DNA of 64,000 nt from Pseudoalteromonas luteoviolacea NCIMB 1944 (lineage in GTDB: Bacteria; Pseudomonadota; Gammaproteobacteria; Enterobacterales; Alteromonadaceae): the NCBI RefSeq assembly GCF_001625565.1, contig NZ_AUXS01000041.1:1-64000 (forward strand). The letters are read 5' to 3'. The position numbers and the translations under genes were made by a program. Below the pieces are notes generated by a model that worked only from the letters and a program-made list of their open reading frames with translations, ran no database searches and was not told the origin of the DNA. Shown piece after piece: positions 54,253-62,918 of this stretch. Numbering within the stretch: position 1 is the first letter of the stretch; each line of letters begins with the position of its first letter.

Positions 54253-56655
54253 ATGTCCAACCGAGTATTGCCTATGCTGTTAGAAAAAAAACTAGAATCA
54301 AAAACAGAACAGTTGAGCATTATCAATCAGTTTTCATCCTCGTTATTGCAAATTACCCATTTAGAAGAGCTATTTGATTACGTTACTTCGCAAGTTGTTA
54401 AACGCCTCGGCTTTGTCGATTGCGTAATTTATTTAGCTGATCAAAATTGCCAGTATTTAGAAGTGGTTGCCAGTATGGGAGTTGCACAACACAGTGAACG
54501 CTATGAGGTAGCACAGCAAACTATTCCTATCGCGGCCGGGATAACTGGCCATGTTGCACGAACTAAAAAACCTTTTATATCTGGTGATTTGTCTCTAGAG
54601 CCGATGTATATAGCAGATTCCCAGCCCGCACTGTCTGAGCTATGCGTTCCATTGGTATATAAAGAACAATTAATTGGCGTCATTGATTGCGAGCACCCAG
54701 AGCAAAACTACTTTACTTCAAGCCATTTACAAATACTCTCGACCGTCGCACATTTGTTAAGTGCCAAAATATATCAAGTTCGTACGGTAGATCACCTCAC
54801 TGCAACGGTTTCTCAGCTCAATGAAGCACAGCTAATCGAAAAATGTATCCTGAAGATCGCCAATATAACATACCACTCTCAAGAGCTTGATACGTTTTAC
54901 GATGAGCTTTATAAAATAATCAATACAGTGTTGCCTGCCAATAATTGTTTTATCGGCATCTACGATACTAAACAAGATATGCTCGAGATCGAGTATTTAA
55001 TTGAGGATGGTAATAAGTGCCTTGCGCAGCAAAAAGTGTCCAAGTCACAACTAAAGCATACCGCTTCATATTATGTGATCCGGACACAATCCGCTTTACT
55101 GTGTGACCATCAGCAATTTCAGCATCATATTGATCAGGGCCATTTTGAAATGATAGGCCGCTCTCCACAGGCTTGGCTTGGGGTGCCTTTTGTAGTCAAT
55201 GATCAGTATCAAGGCGTGATTGTTTTGCAAAGCTATGAGCAGCATGAAACATTTAATCGCCAGCACTACACCATCCTAACCTATATAAGCCGGCAAATCA
55301 GTATGGCCATTGACCGCCGATTGGCTAAACAAGCGCTTGAACACAGGGCCTTACACGACGACTTAACAGGGCTGGCCAACCGTTACTTATTAATAGAGCG
55401 AATGAAGCATGCGATCTTATCTCTTGGTCGCCAAACCGAGTCAAACCTGCACTGTCTGATTTACCTCGATCTCGACCGATTTAAAAGTATCAATGACTCT
55501 TTGGGGCACGATGTGGGCGATCGCTTTTTAATCGCGATAGTTAAAGCACTGCAAACATGTATTCGTAAAACAGATACATTTGCCAGGCTCGGCGGTGACG
55601 AGTTTGCTATCTTCATGGAAAATATCCAAGATGAAGAGCAAGTCTCAAAAGCACTGCACAGACTGACACAAGCAATTGCAAACCCGTTCACCATAGATAC
55701 ACATGTATTGCAGGCATCTAGCAGTATTGGTGTCGCGTTCACCGAGCACGACTCGGATAACGCCATCACACTATTACAACAAGCCGATGCAGCCATGTAC
55801 GAAGCTAAATCTGCCGGGCGAAGTCAGATCCGTTATTTTAACAATGCCATGCGTAGCAAGTTGAAACATCAAGCAGACATAGAAAATGATTTACAGCATG
55901 GAATTATTAATGACGAATTTGAACTGTTCTACCAACCGATATTTACTTTAAACCAACCCAAGGTAGTTAGCTTTGAAGCACTGGTGCGCTGGCATCATCC
56001 AAAAAATGGATTAGTCGCGCCAGATCAGTTTATTCCCATTGCTGAAAGTACAGGACAAATTATTGAGTTAGACCGGCATATTTTAACCCTCGCGGCAAAG
56101 CAATTATCAAATTGGCGACAACAGGGCGTGTCAGACATAAAAATGACTGTCAATGTCTCATCTCGGCACTTTGCAAGTTTAGAATTTATTGAGTATATCC
56201 ATGCACTGTACGACGAGTATAAATTGCCAAGCGGTAGTTTATGTTTAGAAATTACAGAATCGGGACTCATTGAAAACTTAAGCCTCGCCACTAAGATCAT
56301 TAATGGCATTACTCCGCTAGGTGTGCAGCTATACCTAGATGACTTTGGCACTGGCTATTCAGCGCTCGGCTATTTACATCAACTCCCCATTCACGTTTTG
56401 AAAATAGATAAAAGTTTTGTAGAGCAACTGTCAACAAAAGACAGCCCGCTTATCGATGCCATTTTATCGCTGGCAAAGTCCTTGCGACTACAGGTAGTTG
56501 CTGAGGGAATAGAAACGCCAAAACAGTGGGCAAGATTAAAACGTAAAGGGTGCCAGTTAGGGCAAGGATATTTAGTCTCTCGGCCTATGCCAAGTCAAAA
56601 AGCGTTGGCTTTTTTACAAGCGCAATCAGCAAAAATAATTGAACACTCGCATTAA
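54253..56655 (+). CDS. GAF-GAF-GGDEF-EAL cyclic-di-GMP signalling protein
   Basis: The 800-residue soluble protein has two GAF domains (about 20-180 and 200-360), a GGDEF diguanylate cyclase domain and an EAL phosphodiesterase domain. GGDEF is intact (447-451) with an inhibitory I-site RKTD (438-441) five residues before it. EAL is intact (FEALVRWHHP near 574), with NVSSRHF, LEITESG, DDFGTGYSALGYLHQLP, LKIDKSF and AEGIET present. Both activities are therefore possible; GAF ligands would decide the balance. There is no membrane segment. The first GAF follows a short coiled coil. Confidence 0.94.
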   Translation: MSNRVLPMLLEKKLESKTEQLSIINQFSSSLLQITHLEELFDYVTSQVVKRLGFVDCVIYLADQNCQYLEVVASMGVAQHSERYEVAQQTIPIAAGITGHVARTKKPFISGDLSLEPMYIADSQPALSELCVPLVYKEQLIGVIDCEHPEQNYFTSSHLQILSTVAHLLSAKIYQVRTVDHLTATVSQLNEAQLIEKCILKIANITYHSQELDTFYDELYKIINTVLPANNCFIGIYDTKQDMLEIEYLIEDGNKCLAQQKVSKSQLKHTASYYVIRTQSALLCDHQQFQHHIDQGHFEMIGRSPQAWLGVPFVVNDQYQGVIVLQSYEQHETFNRQHYTILTYISRQISMAIDRRLAKQALEHRALHDDLTGLANRYLLIERMKHAILSLGRQTESNLHCLIYLDLDRFKSINDSLGHDVGDRFLIAIVKALQTCIRKTDTFARLGGDEFAIFMENIQDEEQVSKALHRLTQAIANPFTIDTHVLQASSSIGVAFTEHDSDNAITLLQQADAAMYEAKSAGRSQIRYFNNAMRSKLKHQADIENDLQHGIINDEFELFYQPIFTLNQPKVVSFEALVRWHHPKNGLVAPDQFIPIAESTGQIIELDRHILTLAAKQLSNWRQQGVSDIKMTVNVSSRHFASLEFIEYIHALYDEYKLPSGSLCLEITESGLIENLSLATKIINGITPLGVQLYLDDFGTGYSALGYLHQLPIHVLKIDKSFVEQLSTKDSPLIDAILSLAKSLRLQVVAEGIETPKQWARLKRKGCQLGQGYLVSRPMPSQKALAFLQAQSAKIIEHSH

Positions 56656-56661
56656 GTAATA

Positions 56662-56692
56662 CCGGATATGCCCACGCAAGGGCATATCTCGG
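56662..56692. terminator. Hairpin between the GGDEF-EAL gene and metE
   Basis: GATATGCCC (56665-56673), loop ACGCAA, GGGCATATC (56680-56688), extended by CCG/CGG on the outside. In the gap between convergent genes; only a short T-run follows. Confidence 0.65.
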
Positions 56693-56745
56693 TTTGCACA
56701 CTTAAACTTCTATGAGTAATAAAAAGCGCAAATAATTATTAGGGC

Positions 56746-59028
56746 TCAGTCTGATCTAGATAGTTCTGCTCGTAACTCTTTTGTCGCCGTCACCATATTA
56801 TCGAGTGCGGCTCGTGTTTCTTCCCATCCTCGTGTTTTCAATCCGCAATCGGGGTTTACCCAAAGCCGAGTAACCGGGATTTTTTCTGCTGCTTTATGAA
56901 TTAAACCTTTTATCCACCCAATATCTGGAACATTTGGTGTGTGGATATCGTATACGCCTGGGCCAATTTGATTTGGGTAGTCAAAGCTTTCAAACGCCCC
57001 CAACAATGCCATATTAGAGCGAGAGGTCTCTATGGTGATCACATCAGCGTCCAAATCAGCAATCGCTTCAATGATGCCATTAAATTCGGAATAACACATA
57101 TGCGTGTGTATTTGCGTTTCATCCTTTACCCCGCTAGCGGACACACGAAAAGTGTATGCTGCCCAATCTAAATAAGATGACCACTGTGAGGCTTTTAGCG
57201 GCATGCCTTCTCTAAATGCAGGTTCGTCAATTTGGATGATCTCGATGCCTGCATTTTGCAGGTCAACGACTTCATCTCGAAGCGTCAAGGCAATTTGATT
57301 TGCAATTACATGTTTATCGACATCTTCACGGATAAAGGACCAAAATAGCAGTGTAATGGGCCCCGTTAACATGCCTTTTATCTTCTTTTTAGTTAGTGAC
57401 TGTGCAAACACAGTCCATTCAATAGTCATAGGTCGCGACCTTGTAACATCTCCCCAAATAATTGGCGGTTTTACACAACGAGATCCATAACTTTGCACCC
57501 AACCTAATTGAGTACACGCGAACCCATCCAGCAATTCCCCAAAATACTCAACCATATCATTGCGCTCAGCTTCACCGTGTACCAATACGTCCAAACCCAA
57601 CGCCTCTTGTGCAAGCACTGCATCACGAATTTCCGCCTTCATTTTTGCGTGATATGTAGCTTCTTCAAGCTCCCCAGCTTTAAAAGCCCGTCGCGCAGCT
57701 CTAATCGACTGTGTCTGCGGAAATGAACCTATGGTTGTCGTCGGTAATAAAGGTAGCTGTAAAACACTCGCCTGCTTTAGATTGCGTATTGGAAAAGGAT
57801 TATTACGCTGACCATCTGTTTCAGCTAATGTAGCTACCCTTGCTTGAACATCTAGTCTATTTACTCGTGGCGAGTTCTTTCTCGCATTGATAGGCGCTGA
57901 GTAATCAGCAATCGCAGTACTGTCATCGGTTGACAATGCCTTCTTGAGCAGAGATAACTCGGTACCCTTTTGTCTCGCAAAGGCGAGCCAAGATCTCATT
58001 TCAGAATCGAGTTTTTCCTCCTGTTCAAGATCGACAGGCGTGTGAAGCAATGAACATGATGGCGCTATCCATAGGCAATCTCCTCGTTTTTTCGCTACCG
58101 TTGAAACTTGCTGATATATCGCTTCAAGATCGGCACGCCAGATGTTTCTGCCGTTGATAACACCCAAAGACAATATTTGCTCATCACGCAATAGTACGTC
58201 GAGTTTTTCAATATCTGACTCACCAGTCACACAATCAAAATGGATGCCCTCAACAGGGTAGGAGGCAATGTCCTGATAGTAATTTGCCACCGAGCCAAAA
58301 TAGCTTGCAAGTAATATTTTAACGCCCTGGCCAGATAATTTACTTAGGCTGGTATTTAATGCAGCTCGATAACTGTCGTCAATTTCAAGTGCCAAAATGG
58401 GCTCATCGATTTGAACCCACTCGATGTTTTGCTCTGCGAGCTTTGCCAATATTTGTTGATAAACATTCAACAAACTATCCAATAGTGTCAGTTTGTTAAA
58501 CTCTTCCCCTGCACATTTAGCCAGATATAAATATGTGACAGGACCTATTAGTACAGGCTTTACTTTATACCCAAGTTGCTGAGCTTCATTAACCTGCTCA
58601 AACAACTCCTGCCAGCCCAGTTTAAAGGCTTGGTTAATGCTCAACTCGGGTACAATGTAGTGATAATTGGTGTTAAATCACTTGGTCATCTCACTTGCAG
58701 CGCATGTGCAGCCTGTGGGCGCGCGACCTCGAGCAACACGAAATAAAGTGTCAAGATTGGCGTCATCACAGCCTTGGTGATGACGTTCCGGTATCGCGCC
58801 AACCAACATAGAAGTCGTCAATACATGATCATACCAAGCAAAGTCTCCAACAGGTAATAACTCAACACCCTGCTCTGCCTGTAAAGCCCAATTCTCAGCG
58901 CGGATCGCGCGCCCTTTTTCAACCAGCTCTGTGCGGGAGATCTTACCAGCCCAATAATTTTCTAGTGCGAATTTGAGCTCGCGCTTTTTGCCGATGCGAG
59001 GAAAACCTAAATTATGAATAGTTACCAT
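56746..59028 (-). pseudogene. metE: Cobalamin-independent methionine synthase interrupted by an in-frame TGA
   Basis: The frame from ATG at 59028 to TAG/TGA-type end at 56746 is one continuous 760-codon metE except for TGA at codon 117 (58678-58680). There E. coli and relatives have Trp (EMTK-W-FNTNYHY), so a single TGG to TGA change explains it. Downstream sequence is fully conserved, including the zinc/homocysteine site (HTHMCYSEF, VNPDCGLKTRGW) and LVHGEAERNDMVEYFGE. The protein would transfer methyl from 5-methyltetrahydropteroyl-triglutamate to homocysteine. As read it should give only a 116-residue fragment, unless there is readthrough, restart near 58644 (TTG) or a sequencing error. 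MetR is divergent. Confidence 0.9.
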
Positions 59029-59046
59029 GACGAACAACTCCACTTT

Positions 59047-59062
59047 AGATGTTTAGACGTCT
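59047..59062 (-). promoter_or_regulatory. MetJ operator (two met boxes) before metE
   Basis: AGATGTTT-AGACGTCT are two adjacent 8-bp met boxes; the second is the exact MetJ consensus and is embedded in the 14-bp palindrome TTTAGACGTCTAAA. They lie 19-34 bp upstream of the metE ATG and overlap the predicted transcription start, so MetJ with S-adenosylmethionine would block transcription. Confidence 0.85.
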
Positions 59063-59064
59063 AA

Positions 59065-59093
59065 AAATTAATTCTAATGTAGATTTTTCTCAA
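59065..59093 (-). promoter_or_regulatory. Predicted metE promoter
   Basis: On the minus strand -35 TTGAGA (59088-59093), 17-bp spacer and -10 TAATTT (59065-59070), immediately before the MetJ boxes. Confidence 0.55.
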
Positions 59094-59103
59094 CTGATCG
59101 ATT

Positions 59104-59120
59104 CTCAAATGCAACTTGAG
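59104..59120. promoter_or_regulatory. Candidate LysR-type (MetR) site
   Basis: CTCAA-N7-TTGAG is an interrupted inverted repeat just upstream of the metE -35, where an activator such as MetR would bind. It does not match the E. coli MetR sequence closely. Confidence 0.35.
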
Positions 59121-59231
59121 CAAAATTAAATTGTATTTTTTTTAAAAAAAGTTAAATAAATAATGACAACGCTGTCAAAAATAGTGTTATAGTGATTTAG
59201 TGAAATTTTGAACAATCGCTGGTGGAATTGT

Positions 59232-59247
59232 AGACGTCTAGACGTTG
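59232..59247 (+). promoter_or_regulatory. MetJ operator (two met boxes) before metR
   Basis: AGACGTCT-AGACGTTG, two adjacent met boxes, the first a perfect consensus. It lies about 70 bp upstream of the metR ATG. Together with the boxes at 59047-59062 it puts both divergent genes under MetJ control. Confidence 0.85.
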
Positions 59248-59317
59248 AATGACCTGCTAGTACAGCGTAATATGGATGTAATCTGAGTTTTACTCACGTT
59301 TAGAATGAGATTTATTA

Positions 59318-60208
59318 ATGATGATAGACATTAAGCACCTAAAAACCATTGCTACCCTGAAAGATACTGGATCACTGGTGAACACTGCACGTGAGTTATT
59401 TTTAACTCAGTCTGCTTTGTCTCATCAAATTAAAGATCTAGAAAATAAATTAGATTGTCAATTATTTGAACGTAAAACCCAACCCGTGCGGTTCACCCCA
59501 CAAGGTATGTTGCTATTAGAGCTAGCCAGTGAAGTGTTGCCTAAAGTAGAAGCAACTAAATGCCGACTTAAAGAAAGTTTGAATCAACCAATATCCCAGC
59601 TAAAGCTGAGTGTTGAATGTCACGCCTGCTTTCATTGGTTGCTACCAACAATCAAAGAGTTCAATAATTTTTGGCCAGATATTCGCGTAGATTACGAGCA
59701 GGGGTTCAGCTATGATGCGATCCCTGAGCTACTAAATGACGAATTAGATATTGTACTTACGTCAGACATTAGAGAGCCTGAACTGCTCGAGTATGCACAC
59801 GTTTTTGATTTCAAGCTCAAGTTGATTGTTGCGCCAGATCATGAGCTTGCCAAAAAAGCCTATGTCACGGCACTAGATCTCAAAGATGAAACAATCATTT
59901 CTTATCCGATCCCAAAAGAGCGACAAGATATATTTAAGCACTTTATTCAAAATGCACGCTTTGATGGCACACTCAAGTCGGTCGATCAGGGCCTCCTGAT
60001 CTTTCAACTAGTCAGTGCAGGTATGGGTGTAGCAGCTCTGCCGGATTGGCTAGTAACACCATATGAAAGTCAGGGACTCATAAAGTCCATTCCACTTGGC
60101 GCACTCGGCCTCAGTCGCCCTATGTACTTGGCCATGAAAAAGAGCATGAAAGATAACCCTGTTTACAGACACTTTTTGAATACGTGTAAGCAATCTATTA
60201 GCCGATAA
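59318..60208 (+). CDS. metR: LysR-type methionine regulator MetR
   Basis: The 296-residue LysR regulator activates metE (and in E. coli metH and glyA) in response to homocysteine. The helix-turn-helix is in the first 60 residues (MIDIKHLKTIATLKDTGSLVNTARELFLTQSALSHQIKDLE). CHACFHWLLPTIKEF and GMGVAALPDWLV follow E. coli MetR closely. Two tandem ATGs (59318, 59321) are possible; the second gives the E. coli-like N-terminus. It is divergent from metE, the classical arrangement. It remains intact although metE carries a stop codon. Confidence 0.94.
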   Translation: MMIDIKHLKTIATLKDTGSLVNTARELFLTQSALSHQIKDLENKLDCQLFERKTQPVRFTPQGMLLLELASEVLPKVEATKCRLKESLNQPISQLKLSVECHACFHWLLPTIKEFNNFWPDIRVDYEQGFSYDAIPELLNDELDIVLTSDIREPELLEYAHVFDFKLKLIVAPDHELAKKAYVTALDLKDETIISYPIPKERQDIFKHFIQNARFDGTLKSVDQGLLIFQLVSAGMGVAALPDWLVTPYESQGLIKSIPLGALGLSRPMYLAMKKSMKDNPVYRHFLNTCKQSISR

Positions 60209-60227
60209 TAGACAGACAGGTTAAACT

Positions 60228-60252
60228 AGCTCTAACTGGGAAAGTTAGAGCT
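60228..60252 (+). promoter_or_regulatory. Hairpin covering the elyC ribosome site
   Basis: AGCTCTAACT (60228-60237), loop GGGAA, AGTTAGAGCT (60243-60252) is a perfect 10-bp stem ending 4 bp before the elyC ATG. No T-run follows, so it is not a standard terminator. The only Shine-Dalgarno-like bases (TTAGAG) lie in its 3' arm. Confidence 0.6.
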
Positions 60253-60256
60253 AATT

Positions 60257-61021
60257 ATGTTTGAACTAAAAAAAATTATCGGTAGCCTGCTGATGCCGCT
60301 ACCGATGTCTCTTATTATTATTTTTCTTTTATTACTGCTTACCTCTAAAGCAAACAAAAAGAGCTACCTAGCCTGTTTAAGCACCGTTCTAACCTTATGG
60401 ATGATCAGTACCCCTTTTTTTGCAAACTTCATAATTACGCCCAAAGAGCAAACTCAGAAAACATTCTCTGTAAAAGCACACTCGCAGATTGATGCAATTG
60501 TCGTTCTGGGCAGCGGCGTGCACCCCAATACAAAACTGACAGCCAACCAACAACTTTCGAGTACCGGTATAGCAAGGCTTATTGAGGGCATCAGACTGGC
60601 ACGCATTTATCCAAATGCCGAGTTAATTGTCTCCGGCGCAGGACTAAGCAATGTCACAAGTAGCGAGTTGATGGCACAAGCCGCCCTATCTATAGGGATC
60701 AGTTCACATCGCATTAGACAAAACCCACAAGCGTATGATACTGCTCAAGAGGCCAAACTTTTAGCGCCGCGTTTAGTAGACAGCAAGGTGATCCTCGTTA
60801 CGTCAGCCAGCCACATGCATCGCGCACAAGACCTCTTTTCCGCACAAGGAATTGATACGTACCCTTCGCCAGTGGAAGTATTCAGCTATCACAATACGCC
60901 CACTTATCTGAAATTTATTGCCTCTAGCAGCGTATTAAACGCCATTACAACCTATACTCACGAGTGGATTGGCCAAAAGTGGATAACCCTTAGAAGAGCG
61001 CTAGATAGTGAAGCCCTGTAA
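60257..61021 (+). CDS. elyC: ElyC-like DUF218 envelope protein
   Basis: The 254-residue protein has two N-terminal membrane helices (about 9-29 and 37-57) and a periplasmic DUF218 domain (AIVVLGSGVHPNTKL, GIARLIEGIRLARIYPNAELIVSGAG, VILVTSASHMHRAQDLF). E. coli ElyC has the same start (FxLKKxIGxxLxPLPxxL) and length (259) and is needed for peptidoglycan assembly under some conditions, possibly through the lipid carrier. SanA and YdcF are relatives but lack this N-terminus. It may be cotranscribed with metR, separated by the hairpin. Confidence 0.88.
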   Translation: MFELKKIIGSLLMPLPMSLIIIFLLLLLTSKANKKSYLACLSTVLTLWMISTPFFANFIITPKEQTQKTFSVKAHSQIDAIVVLGSGVHPNTKLTANQQLSSTGIARLIEGIRLARIYPNAELIVSGAGLSNVTSSELMAQAALSIGISSHRIRQNPQAYDTAQEAKLLAPRLVDSKVILVTSASHMHRAQDLFSAQGIDTYPSPVEVFSYHNTPTYLKFIASSSVLNAITTYTHEWIGQKWITLRRALDSEAL

Positions 61022-61101
61022 GCACATGGACGGTAAAAAGGTGTAAATTGCATAAAGTTAGACCTAATGAAACTTGAATCTGTGCTTAAAAACGCAAAAA
61101 A

Positions 61102-61130
61102 TTGAAAAATTGCTCAAAAATAGGTATAAA
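61102..61130 (+). promoter_or_regulatory. Promoter of the Lys/Ala-rich hypothetical gene
   Basis: -35 TTGAAA (61102-61107), 17-bp spacer, -10 TATAAA (61125-61130), leaving a leader of about 45 nt before the ATG at 61183. Confidence 0.65.
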
Positions 61131-61182
61131 TGGCGTTTATTCTTAACCTGCGTATCCACGTACAACACGACTGGGATCTACG

Positions 61183-61548
61183 ATGAGTAAACTTGATAAG
61201 ACTGAAGTTCTAAGCGCATTTGAAGCTGCTTATGAAGCTGTGAATGGCAAAAAGCCTGAAATCACAATCAAACCAGGCTGGTACAGCATTGATGGCGGCA
61301 AAAATATGCGCCTAGCTGACGTCGCGGCATTAACCGAAGAGCTAACTTCAGGTTCTGCTGGCGCTAAAGCGGAAGAAAAGCCAGCTAAAAAGCCGGCAAC
61401 TAAAAAAGCAGCTCCTGCTGTTAAGGCAAAAGCAGCAGCTTTTAACGTTGTAACAGCAAACGAAGAAGGCTTTAAAGCTGAGGAAGCTTGGATTGTAGAG
61501 CTTGCAGAGAAAGACCACGACTGTCGTCTTCCTCGCGGTGTTGTTTAA
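61183..61548 (+). CDS. Hypothetical protein with Lys/Ala-rich linker
   Basis: The 121-residue product has an N-terminal domain of about 55 residues (LSAFEAAYEAVNGKKPEITIKPGWYSIDGGKNMRLADVAALTEEL). A linker follows of the type AEEKPAKKPATKKAAPAVKAKAAA, like histone-tail or nucleoid-protein linkers, and then a short conserved-looking end (EEAWIVELAEKDHDCRLPRGVV). A good promoter and clear codon pattern support it. I do not recognise the family. The basic linker may contact nucleic acid, but that is speculation. Confidence 0.72.
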   Translation: MSKLDKTEVLSAFEAAYEAVNGKKPEITIKPGWYSIDGGKNMRLADVAALTEELTSGSAGAKAEEKPAKKPATKKAAPAVKAKAAAFNVVTANEEGFKAEEAWIVELAEKDHDCRLPRGVV

Positions 61549-61619
61549 GCACTAAAATGTGTGGTGCCACATTCATCTATGTCGGCACCCTCATTTCCCT
61601 AAACCAACCTAAAACAAAT

Positions 61620-62084
61620 CTAACATTCAAAACGCTGTCTTGTTACCTTCCCCCAGTATGGATCTACATATTCATCTTCAATCAAATCTAAACCCGGCAA
61701 CTTTAAAATAGCACTGCGCCAAAACTCTGTGGCATAACCCGCCCCAGCAATTTGCTTTATCGTCCAACTGCCTGGATACATCGCCCATAGTGCATGCGCA
61801 AACTGAGTCCCTAACTTTGCTTTTCTAAATACTGGTACAATATAAAACTCAGCAATTTCCATATCTTTGTCACTGTGCATATAAATAGCAGCAATCCCGG
61901 CAGGCACGCCCGATACATAGCAGACAAAAGCAGACACTTGCTCCTGTGCAATATCTGTATCTAGCTCAAACATGCCATCTTGTCGTGGCACTTTTTCAGT
62001 TAATTTAGAGAACTCAGCTTCATAAGCTTGTGCAAGGTTATAGTACACAGCTTGGTTTAAATCATTTACGGCGACGAGTTCCAT
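61620..62084 (-). CDS. GNAT-like acetyltransferase
   Basis: The 154-residue protein has a GNAT-type core: VSAFVCYVSGVPAGIAAIYMHSDKDMEIAEFYIVPVFRKAKLGTQFAHALW, with RKAKLG in the acetyl-CoA loop position. The C-terminus (YVDPYWGKVTRQRFE) resembles small GNAT proteins of marine gammaproteobacteria. The acceptor is unknown. ATG at 62084 has AGGAA upstream and is preferred over the start at 62099. Confidence 0.78.
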   Translation of the reverse strand: MELVAVNDLNQAVYYNLAQAYEAEFSKLTEKVPRQDGMFELDTDIAQEQVSAFVCYVSGVPAGIAAIYMHSDKDMEIAEFYIVPVFRKAKLGTQFAHALWAMYPGSWTIKQIAGAGYATEFWRSAILKLPGLDLIEDEYVDPYWGKVTRQRFEC

Positions 62085-62152
62085 ACTCTTTCCTATCAAT
62101 ACAACTCCCTCAATGCTACCCCTAAATTTGGGCTAAATTATGGAGTGATTAC

Positions 62153-62809
62153 TTACTCTGTTCGTTCTGTGCCAGCTTCATCACACTCGACGACTTCATG
62201 TTCAAGTAGCGCCTGCTCACGCCACTTGCCCAGTACAGGACAAGCCAATACATGGTCAATATACCTCGAAGCTGTTTCGTTAAGTGTGACGCCATACGTA
62301 TAAAAACGCATACACACCGGGGCATACATGGCGTCTACTATTGTCCAATGACCAAACAACCAATCTCCTTGATGGCCATGTTGCATTTGCTCGGTAAAAA
62401 TATCTTCAATTCTCTGAATGTCTGTTGACACTTTTGCATCGACTTCAACATGACGCTTCGCTCTAATATTCATAGGCATTGCATTTTTTAGTGCCGTAAA
62501 TCCGCTGTGCATTTCAGCACACAATGCCCGTGCACGTGCCCTTTGTTCACGATTTTTAGGTAAGGCTTGCCCCGATAAGTAAGTTTCATTGATATATTCC
62601 AAAATAGCGAGGGACTCCCATACAGTCACTTTACCATCAACTAATGTCGGCACTTTTAATGTTGGACTGATATTTTCTAAGGTATTGTAAAATTGCTCAG
62701 TTTCTAAGCCAAGCTTCACTTCTTCATAGTCCACATCAAATTTTTCAAGTAGTAACCAAGCTCTCAGTGACCATGTAGAATAATTTTTATTACCAATAAA
62801 TAACTGCAT
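62153..62809 (-). CDS. Glutathione S-transferase family protein
   Basis: The 218-residue protein has an N-terminal thioredoxin-fold domain with the Ser-type active region NKNYSTWSLRAWLLLEKF, cis-Pro TLKVPTLVDG and the glutathione gamma-glutamyl motif WESLAILEYI. An all-helical C-terminal domain follows. It is close to the YfcF/zeta-like group of bacterial GSTs. It probably conjugates or isomerises small electrophiles; the substrate is unknown. It is divergent from a LysR regulator that may control it. Confidence 0.9.
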   Translation of the reverse strand: MQLFIGNKNYSTWSLRAWLLLEKFDVDYEEVKLGLETEQFYNTLENISPTLKVPTLVDGKVTVWESLAILEYINETYLSGQALPKNREQRARARALCAEMHSGFTALKNAMPMNIRAKRHVEVDAKVSTDIQRIEDIFTEQMQHGHQGDWLFGHWTIVDAMYAPVCMRFYTYGVTLNETASRYIDHVLACPVLGKWREQALLEHEVVECDEAGTERTE

Positions 62810-62918
62810 CGTAACTCCTTTAAATTTAAAACTCTTTGAAAAGACAGTTAATGCTAGATTGCAATTTCAACTAAAACTAGCGGATAATTTAAATACAATA
62901 CATCAATATATTTGATAC

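Noticed and set aside
58678-58680. Selenocysteine at the metE TGA
   Set aside because: The aligned residue in relatives is Trp, not Cys; no selenocysteine insertion hairpin is evident; MetE is not a selenoprotein.
61555-61572. Small hairpin AATGTG-TGGTGC-CACATT after the hypothetical gene as terminator
   Set aside because: No T-run follows and the stem is only 6 bp.
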